Shown in pieces: positions 10,401 to 19,387 of a stretch of DNA of 64,000 nt. Position numbers and translations under genes: made by a program. The DNA lies in assembly GCF_008831285.2 (NCBI RefSeq), contig NC_045139.1:2302704-2366703 (forward strand), in the 5' to 3' direction. The notes below the pieces were generated by a model that did no database searches, had not been told where the DNA came from, and saw only the letters and a program-made list of their open reading frames with translations. Origin of the DNA: Nymphaea colorata. Its lineage: Eukaryota; Streptophyta; Magnoliopsida; Nymphaeales; Nymphaeaceae. Each line of letters starts with the position of its first letter. The first letter of the stretch is position 1.

Positions 10401-13400
10401 GCTCAGGAAGTGTGATCATCATCACAACTAGAGATGAGAAGGCACTGTTATCCTGCAACATGAAAGTGAAACAACATGAAATTTACAAGCCACAAGAACT
10501 AAATGAAGATGAATCTCTCGAACTGTTTATGCATCACGCATTCAATGATGTGCAACCACATGGAGAGTATCTCCGCTTATCAAATGAAGTTGTTGAAGCA
10601 GCTGGTGGGCTGCCATTAACCCTTGAAGTGCTTGGATCGCTTTTAACTTGTGACATGGATGTACAACAATGGAAGAACGTATTAGAGAAGCTGAAAAGGA
10701 TCCCCCTGGCAAAGTTCAACAGAGGTTGAAGCTCAGCTATGATAGTTTAGATGACATGGAGAAGAAAATATTTCTAGATATTTCATGTTTTTTATTGGTT
10801 ACGGCAGAGAAAAAGCTACTTACATGTGGGAGAGTTGTGGTTGGTTCCCAAATTACGCAATTAAGGTACTTGTGGAAAGGTCTCTCATCGTGATAGATGA
10901 GGAGGATAAAGAGCTTTTGATGCACGATCAAATACGAGACATGGGGAGAGCCATAGTTGAGGAAGAAAGCTCTTGCAAGCCTGAGAAGCAGAGCAGACTA
11001 TGGAATTCTCAGGACTCGTGGAGTTTACTGCAAAGAAAGGTTGTAAGCCCTCCCTCCCTGTCCCTACACGCATGCACAGATACACGTGATCCACATTGCA
11101 ATTGTTTACAAATTTGTTTGAGTTGAAACAATGAGTAAGGTCATGTTCTGAATGATACCCCCAAAGAATGCCATTTCTTGAGAATTAGGTCTTGTAAAGA
11201 CATGGTCTTTTTAACCAATTTTTGGCATCAGGTTTGTGTGTTTGGGGAAGGGGAAGGGGAAGCCAAGTGATTCACGATTATGTCATTTTGTCAAAACTGA
11301 GTCTTTACACACCATTTTGAAAGCAAAACCACATTCTGCCTTCAAAATGGCATTTAAGGGTGTCCCACAAGCGCTCTAAGAATAGCTTGTCAAGTTGTCA
11401 ACACATTTTCCTGAAGCCAAGCTACACAATCAAATCATTCCGTATGTACCTTTCCTATTGGTGACCATTAAAGGATGTAATGAGTTGGATATATCCCATT
11501 GCCTGACTTTGAATCCGTTTTCCTGGATTTGCCCAAAAGAAAGAAGTCCCAATTGTTAATGGGATTCAAGTAGATATGCAGTTTTATACCCAAATCCAAG
11601 TTCAGTATCTGACTGAGATTCAATAAATGTTTGCCTGACTACACATAAATGCCCGGTCTTAGATATGCTAGTCTTCTGTGGATTTGGTTCAAAAAATGGT
11701 CCAAACTGAACCTTAATCCGAATCTAATTAGGTGCAATTCAATTTATTTTTATTGGATCCTGCACAAATCTATTGGTTTGGATCTCCAGCTAGTGGCCAT
11801 GACCTTGAGAAACTGGATTGAATTGAGCATCAGACCCGAATGGGTCTGGTTAAACCCATGATATCAGCCCATATAAAAGTTCATGCAAAGTTCGTGATTC
11901 TTTAGATTTTAGCTTTTCTCTTTTTTTCTTTTTTTTTTTTTTTGAAATGTCATGCATTTAGCTTGAAATTTGAGTGGATTACTTTTTTGTGCTTTTTTAG
12001 TGAGAAAAAGGAAAATGTTGATGCTACCTTTGGTTGTGTGCATCTGGTATCTAAAAGAAAGATTTCTGCAATTTTATTTACAATGTTAATTTATATAGAA
12101 CAAGCGAGGCATTAGTAAATAAAGCAAATATCTCTCTTTTTAATTATTAATACAAGACAACCTTTGCATTAATTAACGTACAAGATGAATTTATAGGTGA
12201 GACATCATTTTTTGTTATACTTTTCAGCATATCTAAACCAGCAACTTGTGGAGGTCTCCAAGTCCACCAAAAGTCGCCTTCAATTCAAATGTTATAAATC
12301 TTGGCCAAAGAACCAGTTGATGTTCAGAGAAATACCCTTCCTCAAATGACGAAAATGCCCTTTATAATGGAAAACACTAACAACCCCTCATAATGAAAAA
12401 ATTAGAAACACGAAATATAAAGAAAAGACAAATAATACCCAACATTTTTGAAGGATAAGAAATGCCCCTCACATGCTTACTTGGTGGCTTGTGTGAGGCT
12501 TGCAAATCATTGGCCATTCATTTGAATGATCACCTCATTTTGATTGGCCTCACCAGACTACTATTGACACCATATCTAAAGGTATAGTTCTTGCTTGTCT
12601 GTTTACAGGTGCCAGTGACTATTGATGCTGAAGGGATGGACTTGATGCCTGATGAAACAAAGCCCAAGGATAAATGTGTTAGTGCCCAATGCTTTGAAGA
12701 AATGCCCAACATGAGATATTTTTGTGCTTGGTGTGTAAACTTCCAAGGTACATTCCAAAGATTTCCTGCAGATTTAAAATGGTTGTATTTGTGGAAATGT
12801 CACTTTGACTCTCCACCTTCTGATTTTAATCTCGAGGAAATTGCCGTCTTTTCCCTATATCACACCAACATGGCCCAAATTCTTATAAACCAATTGTCAC
12901 CGAGAGGAAAGGTCAGTATTATGAGGGAGTAGCTTATTTTTCTTCTTTTATGACAACATTCTCCATGACTTGATTTTAAATGTAAATTCGATTAAAAGAT
13001 TAATTTATTCTGCAGGCCTTTGAAAAATTGAAAGTTCTCTCGATTGATGGCGCAGAAATAAAGGTTACCCCTGATTTCATGTGTCTCCCTTGCCTAGTGG
13101 AATTGACACTCAAAGACTGCCCAGTGTTAACTACAATAGATGAATCAATCGGGAAACTCGAGAGATTGGCTTGCTTAAGCATAACTGCATGTCCAACTCT
13201 GGAGAAACTACCAGACTCCATTTGCAGACTGAGTTCACTTAAAGAACTTCGTATAACTTCTTGTTCTAAAATTTCCTCTTTGCCAGAACGATTAGGGGAT
13301 TTGGAGTCACTTATGAAGCTTGAGATTGAGAAGGCAAGTATCAAGACTATTCCTGACTCAGTTGGAGGGCTCACAAAACTTTGTGAATTGATTGTGGTTG

Positions 13401-16400
13401 ATTGCGTACACTTGAATGTGCTGCCTGATTCTATTTGCTGGTTAAGTTCTCTTAAGGTCCTTAGCCTTGACCTTGGTGGTTTGGGTTCTTTGCCTGAGCG
13501 ATTGGGGGACATGGGATCACTTAGTGAGTTTGATCTTTGTGGAACGCATATAGACAAGATACCTGATTCAATAGGTGAACTTAAAAACTTGCGTAAGCTA
13601 CTTCTAAGTCGGTGTGCTAGACTCTCAAGATTGCCTGATTCCATCTGCCTGTTGAGTTCTCTTGAAATCCTTGACCTTGAAGATTGTCTTTCTTTAGCTT
13701 CTTTGCCAGAGAGGTTGGGAGACATGGGAGCACTTAGGAAGCTTAAACTTAGTAGCACAAGTATAGACAAGATACCTGATTCAATAAGTCATCTTACAAA
13801 CCTGCGTGAGCTACTTCTCCTCAAATGCAGACTATCAGATTTACCTGATTCCATTTGCAGGTTAAATTCTCTTGAAATGCTTGACTTGAAAAGATGTAGA
13901 GTGCTCTTTTCTGTGTCAGAACGAATAGGGGACATGGAAGCATTGAAGAAGCTTGACCTTTCGTGGACATTGATTCATACTATACCTGATTCTATTGGGC
14001 TGCTTACCAACCTTCGTGAGCTATCTTTGGAAGGTTCACAACTCTTGAGAGAGCTACCGGATTCCATTTGCCAGCTAAGTTTGCTGAAGTCGCTCAGCCT
14101 TGAAGGGTGCTATGGTTTGTACACTTTGCCAGAAAGATTAGGAGACATGGAGAAACTGGAGGAGCTTATTCTTGACAATACCAGAATAGAGATCATACCT
14201 GATTCAGTTGGACAGCTTAAAAACCTTCGCCTGCTATCTTTGCAAGGTTGCAAGCTCCTAAAAGCATTACCTAATTCCATTAGAGAATTGTGCTCCCTAC
14301 GAGAACTCAAAATCTCGGGAACAAACTTAAGGGGCTTTGAGAACGACATTTGTCATCTTGTAGCTATCAATGAATTGACAAGTTCATCTTCCGAGTTGTT
14401 TGGCTTGTGCGATCAATCTCACAAAGCCATAAGGCATCTTCACTTGATTGATGCTGCGATTGAGGAGTTGCCCGATTGTGTTGGCAGGATGGAAAACCTT
14501 GAGGAGCTACTGCTAGAATGTGAAATGCTTAGAGCTTTACCCAACTGGATTGAGCGATTCTCCAAGAAACTTACTGAATTGGAGATTAGAAGCAAGCTTC
14601 TGAAAACTTTGCCCGACTGTATTGGATCACTCAAACAGCTTACAAAAGTGACTCTGGAGTGTGATAACCTCAGGGCTTTGCCCGACTCGATTGGGTCACT
14701 AGAAAAGATTTTGTGGTTGGATTTGGACTGTGAAAACCTCGAAGCTTTACCTGATTCAGTTGGAAGGTTGAGCAATATTCGTACCCTTGAAATTTTATCT
14801 GACAATTTGAAAGCCCTACCAAACTCGATCATGTCACTAGAATGGGTTGAACGCTTGCATCTATATTGCTTGAGCCTGGAGGCTATACCTGATTTTATTG
14901 GAGGATGGAAGCATCTTCATGACTTTTATGTGTTGTCAAGTAGTCTTAAAGCTCTACCTGACTCCATTGGGTCATTGAAAGGGGTTAGAGTGTTAAAGTT
15001 GAAGTGCAAAAACCTCGAGATGCTACCTGATTCCATTGGAGAATTAGAACTCCTTTCGTACTTTGAAGTGTTCTCCCATGGTCTCAAATATTTGCCCAAC
15101 TCCATCCGCTCCCTGACAAGGATTGAGTTCTTGATACTAGAGTGTGTGAACCTTGAAGCTTTGTCTAACTCTATGGAAACATTGCAAAGTCTTGTGCATT
15201 TAGGATTGCATTGTGACAATTTCACAGCACCACCTGATTTCATTGGACGATTGGAAAATCTTATGGTCTTCTCGTTCAAGAGCAAGAACCTAAAACACTT
15301 GCATGCAACAACTTGTGTGTCCTTGGGAAGACTTAAGCAGCTATCATTGAGTGGTTGTGAGAACTTGGAAGACTTGGCAGATGCCTCTACTCAACAATCA
15401 GGTTTCGCTCACCTCACATCCTTACAATCGCTTTATTTGGTGGACTGCAAGAGGCTTGAGTATCTTCCTCAACTTCCCTCTTCTCTTTTCTTGCTTGACG
15501 CTTCTAGATGCATCAGTTTGAGGAAAACATCAGAGGTTTCAAACTTGACGACTTTGACGATTTTGAACTTGGGTTGTTGTAAGTTGCTTGAAGATGTGCC
15601 TGGCCTCGAAAATATTGCAACCAACTTGAAAGTATTGGAACTGCCTGGTCCCTGTGGTTTCACGGAATCTTGCCATCTTCGTCATGATTTCAAAAATAAA
15701 GTGTCCAAGGTATGGATACATGTTCTCTTCCATTGTTCACTGTATGGAAAAACGACGCCACATTTATTTTTTTTGTAAGTCGTGGCAGTGGCAGGGCCAA
15801 AAAATTAAAAGTAGAAGGGGACAATTACAGAATTAGAAAACATCACGTATATAATTATACATTTGACAACATTTTGAATAATATGATGCATTTATTAATG
15901 CAATATTTATTGTGGCAAGCATAGGCATTTGGGAATATATCTACAAACAACCATGAATGATTTATCATGTTTATAGTACCTTTTTATGACAAGAAACTTA
16001 GCAACATAAACTTAGGAAGATATTTTCTTTGATACATTGCGTGTATAATAGTGCATATCTAATAATAGAAATAATTTATACATACACATTGTTCCAATAT
16101 TTGCAATGTTTTGCAACCATATATTCTCTGTAACGTTATGCACATTTGATGATGGCTATAAAAAGGTATTTACAATATTTAACTAAAGTACCTTTAGATA
16201 AACCAACCTTCGAGTGAGAGACAATGCACAATACACCAACAAAACTAATTTAGAAAATTAAACACCCACTAATGTTGAGTAATTTTCTTTAAAGAACCAA
16301 ATTAATATGGCGAGGATATGTTCTTACATATAATAAATTGAAAATTACTTACTCAAAACAAATTGTCTAACTTATAAACAAGAAAAAAAAAAAAGCGTTA

Positions 16401-16892
16401 CAGATGGAAAAGATCTATTAAACTAAGTTGGGATCGAACTGCTGATCCTTGCTCTAGCCCCCTGTATCAAATGGACCCTTTTTTCCTTCTCTAATGGTGG
16501 TGGGATTTTAAAAATCGTGTTGTTTTTTTCAGGAGATAACTTTTGAAAACTTGAAAAGCTTCAAGATGTCTGGGTCTCTGGTGGAAGGATCTGCAACAGG
16601 ACAGCAGCAGCTGCACTTCATCCTCCCAAAATTTCCGTTTAGTTGGTTGAGAAGAGCACGGCTGTACTTACACCTAGACAAGGTCCTCTCACCCATCCAC
16701 ATAGCGATCATAGCCAATGACATTATTGTGTTTGAGAAAATTGCTGAAGTCGAGGGCGATGGACTCAATTTGGACTTGAGTGAGGAGAGCATTGTGAGCA
16801 CAGGGCAAGGGGAGCATTGCTATACCATACAAGTGACGGTGGATGTGTCCCAACTGCAGAATGTCTGGGCACTTATCGAGAGATCGAGTTAG
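7483..16892 (+). CDS. TIR-NBS-LRR (TNL) protein with N-terminal membrane anchor; frameshifted in the NB-ARC exon as given
   Basis: Inferred exons: 7483-8201 (anchor + TIR), 9922-11042 or 11039 (NB-ARC), 12609-12911 (linker), 13016-15709 (LRR), 16533-16892 (C-terminal domain). Phases agree: exon 1 ends TG and exon 2 adds G; the rest join in phase 0. From ATG 7543 a hydrophobic helix (VIFAALFIVVATILFGAF) precedes basic residues, an acidic linker and the TIR (FEVFLSFRGEDTR, ... WCLKE with the putative catalytic Glu, ... PVFFGVEPSDVR). NB-ARC motifs: P-loop MGGLGKTT (10090-10116), kinase-2 LLILDDVD, RNBS-B IIITTRDE, GLPL (10607-10618), RNBS-D, MHD (10920-10928). The LRR exon encodes about 898 residues. 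Two -1 frameshifts, at about 10690 and 10786, put RNBS-D and MHD in different frames; as given, translation stops at 10727-10729. They may be assembly errors or real lesions. Confidence 0.85.
8202..9921 (+). other. intron between TIR and NB-ARC exons of the second TNL gene
   Basis: Starts GTAGAT and ends TTGCAG. AT-rich, with an AT microsatellite near 8984-9001. Around 8560-8860 there are repeated GGATCT, CCATGG and AATC motifs similar in style to 45190-45490, possibly a MITE-like repeat. No coding segment was found. Confidence 0.55.
10685..10800 (+). other. pair of single-base frameshifts flanking RNBS-D
   Basis: Homology to the TNL family crosses frames twice. At a C5 run (about 10691-10696) the frame changes just before the LKLSYDSLDD segment. 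At a T6 run (10788-10793) it changes again in the middle of the FLDISCFF motif. In each case one extra base in the run would keep the frame. The first TNL gene has an uninterrupted TGC TTT TTT at the second place. Confidence 0.85.
11043..12608 (+). other. intron between NB-ARC and linker exons of the second TNL gene
   Basis: Starts GTAAGC at 11043 and ends TTTACAG at 12608. AT-rich, with a T-rich tract near 11920-11945. No coding segment, RNA gene or transposon terminus was recognised. Confidence 0.5.
15710..16532 (+). other. last intron of the second TNL gene
   Basis: Starts GTATGG and ends TTTTTTTCAG. AT-rich throughout. The split matches the first TNL gene, which also places its C-terminal domain on a separate last exon joined in phase 0. 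Confidence 0.6.
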
Positions 16893-17490
16893 TGCTGGTA
16901 CTAGCTATCATAGGATTTGTAGTAGATGGAAAGTGCTTGCATTTGGAAGGCCAACCCTTCCCAAGGAAAACCAATCCGATCGAACACTCTGCACGACCAT
17001 TTTTGTAACCTGCCAAATCGTATATCACAAGTGAGTTCTCCTTCCCAAATGGTGCTTTCATGCCGCCGAAGCAAGAAATAGCATTGAAGTCGATCCACCA
17101 TTCTCTTTTCTTCATTTTCTTTTCTTTTCTTTTTTTGACTTTCATGCCTCAAGAGTTTCAAATGTCTACTGCCTACCTCGATTTTTAGTAAATGGTCACT
17201 TTTATCAGCATTGTCTATGTACTTTTCCATGGGCCCAACATTCTTTTCTTGGAATATTATTTTTTTCACATAGGAGTTATTGTTGAACCTGTTGAGTTGA
17301 TGATTGAAGTCCAGACTGCTACTGTTAAGACGATTAGCTAGAATCGGTGTTCATTTGAAGTGTTTATGATATAATATCAGGTTGTTACGGCTCCTAGGAA
17401 GAAATCTTATTTCGCCATGTACTGGTCTGATATGGATTGCGTAGTCAGTATGACACTTCGTTTCAGTTTAGATGGGTAAAGCCAGCTATG
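16893..17490 (+). other. 3' flank of the second TNL gene up to the copia insertion
   Basis: Probable 3' UTR and flank. From about 17020 the sequence is almost identical to 29635-29852, marking the left edge of the tandem duplication. No gene was found here. Confidence 0.5.
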
Positions 17491-17495
17491 GCCTT
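17491..17495. repeat. target-site duplication GCCTT (left) of the copia element
   Basis: GCCTT immediately before the 5' LTR start TGTTGAAAG; the identical GCCTT follows the 3' LTR at 22656-22660. A 5-bp duplication is the rule for Ty1/copia integration. Confidence 0.93.
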
Positions 17496-17824
17496 TGTTG
17501 AAAGTAATCGTTTCAGCCAGCGCAGCATACTCAACGGCTCCTCTCAATCTTGCCTTTTGAAGTCCATTGAACGTTGAAAGGATTATTACCATTCTCGCTA
17601 GTTTCCTCAATAATCTTTATTCTTGTATGTAAAGTTCATCAAACGTTCATATTGATCAGATATTATATATGCCCTTGTAAATCAAAGAAAAAAGAGAGAG
17701 AAAGAAAATAGAGGAAAGCAAAGAGCTGCTGCTCTGGTGTTCTTCGTGGATGTAGGTTTATGAACCGAACCACGTAAAATCTGTGTTTCAATTCTTCGTC
17801 TTCCTCCTCTCTCCCATTTCAACA
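17496..17824 (+). repeat. 5' LTR of the copia element
   Basis: 329 bp, beginning TGTTGAAAG and ending TTTCAACA (5'-TG...CA-3'). Contains a TATATATG motif near 17665 that could serve as the promoter. Identical to the 3' LTR except at 17758. Confidence 0.95.
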
Positions 17825-17837
17825 TGGTATCAGAGCC
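17825..17837 (+). other. primer-binding site, tRNA-iMet type
   Basis: TGGTATCAGAGCC directly follows the 5' LTR; it is the usual plant copia sequence complementary to the 3' end of initiator methionine tRNA. Confidence 0.9.
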
Positions 17838-18580
17838 AGGTTCCACCGTTCCTCTTGTCCATTGCCGGAGATCTAACCGCTGCACCTAATTTCAACAAAA
17901 AAGGGGGTTTTCTGATCAGACCTGATTTTCAGCAACTGGAGGCCGTCTGGTGGGCAGAGACGATTCCGTTAGCTCCTTTCATCTAGCGGGAACAATCTAC
18001 TGCATTTTGACGACAATCAAATCAGATCTGCCTAGTTCGCCTTGGAGTTGGGTGAAAATCAGAGGCGCAACAGGAAAACTCTCCACCAGCGTGACTTCTA
18101 TTTCTGGCGAGAAGAAAACCTTCACGCATTTTTCCCTGGAGACAGATCTCGGCCAGATCTTTGGAGCGTTCAATACTCATCATCTCAGCAGCCCTCAGTC
18201 CAAATCTCTTATCGTTTGGAGGTCTGGGTGTTTTTTAAGGATTTTTGGAGTAGCAACCTACCCTGGCGTCCCCTGTTCATCGTCTATAGCAGAACCTGCC
18301 CTGCGACTGCAACAGATTGAGGACTTCAAGTGCATCGCGTTTCCTGTAGGGAGCTCAGTTGGAGCTCATCTTTGGGGCGTCTAAACATAACTATCCAAGG
18401 GTGCTGTGGACCGATTTTCAGCGCAATCGGACCTCCGATTGATTTTTAATGAATTTTTGAGTGCGGAGCAAGCCTGTGATCGCTCGATCAGTCCTGTTCA
18501 TCAGTGGGTTAAATCCCAATATCCAAAGGAGGAGATAGGAGCGATAGCTGCCACCAACGTCAATCAGTGCTTGCTTCACC

Positions 18581-19387
18581 ATGACAGAAGATTCAAGCGT
18601 CGGAACCACCACCAGAGTGGTAGAAAAAATTATCGTGCAGGAGCAACCAAGCCCTGCAAACAAGATTACTTCTGTACTTCTAAATGGCAGCAACTATTTG
18701 GCTTGGTCCAAATCGGCGATGCTCTATTTAAGTGGCAGAAACAAGCTGGATTTCGTGACCGAAGATCTTCCAAGACCTGCTGAAACAGATCCGACTTATA
18801 GAGAATGGCGATCCACCAATCATCTCATAATGTCTTGGTTAATTAACTCTATGGAGCCTAAAGTCGCACGTGGATTCTATTTCGCAGAAACTGCTCATCA
18901 AATTTGGAGAAAGGCAAAAGACCTCTATAGTGAAAAAAATGACATTGCTCGTATGTATCAACTCTCTCAAGGTATTCGGGATCTCAAAAAGCACAACAAA
19001 AATTTTGGTGACCTACTAGGCGACATCCAAGGTATGTGGGACGAACTTGACTATCTTATGGATATGTCTGCTACACTTAGATCTCGAGAAAAGTTGCGTG
19101 AACAACAAAAAATTTTTGAGCTTCTTGCGACTCTTGGCCCAGAATATGAACCCATCCGAAGCCAAATTTTAATGTCCCTGGAGCTTCCTTCTCTTAGCAC
19201 TGTTTGCTCAATTCTTATGAGAGATAAATCCAGAAAAAAGGTTAAGAACAGGTTGCCTTCTATGGAGCCGATAAAAGCAGTGAACATAAATGGAAGAATC
19301 GTCCAAAACGATTTTGTTCTCATTGCAAAAAGGAGGGTCATACCAAGGAAAGGTGTTGGTTCCTCCACGGAAAACCCACCACCATGA
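18581..19387 (+). CDS. copia Gag polyprotein, frameshifted before the zinc knuckle
   Basis: Structural protein of the retrotransposon particle. The ATG at 18581 opens a frame with a UBN2/copia-type Gag core: LNGSNYLAW near residue 34, the W-x-x-I/A-K-LY motif, then DLLGDIQGMWDELD. After about residue 223 homology leaves this frame. The CX2CX4HX4C zinc knuckle (CSHCKKEGHTKERC, codons from 19315) is encoded one frame over, continuous with pol. The switch lies close to AGGTTG at about 19250-19255 and is explained by one missing base. The last 45 or so residues of this frame are therefore out-of-frame reading. Confidence 0.85.
   Translation: MTEDSSVGTTTRVVEKIIVQEQPSPANKITSVLLNGSNYLAWSKSAMLYLSGRNKLDFVTEDLPRPAETDPTYREWRSTNHLIMSWLINSMEPKVARGFYFAETAHQIWRKAKDLYSEKNDIARMYQLSQGIRDLKKHNKNFGDLLGDIQGMWDELDYLMDMSATLRSREKLREQQKIFELLATLGPEYEPIRSQILMSLELPSLSTVCSILMRDKSRKKVKNRLPSMEPIKAVNINGRIVQNDFVLIAKRRVIPRKGVGSSTENPPP

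Noticed and set aside
17950..18384. 144-codon ORF in the copia leader
   Set aside because: No recognisable domain, and it lies between the primer-binding site and gag, where plant copia leaders are normally non-coding. Treated as chance.
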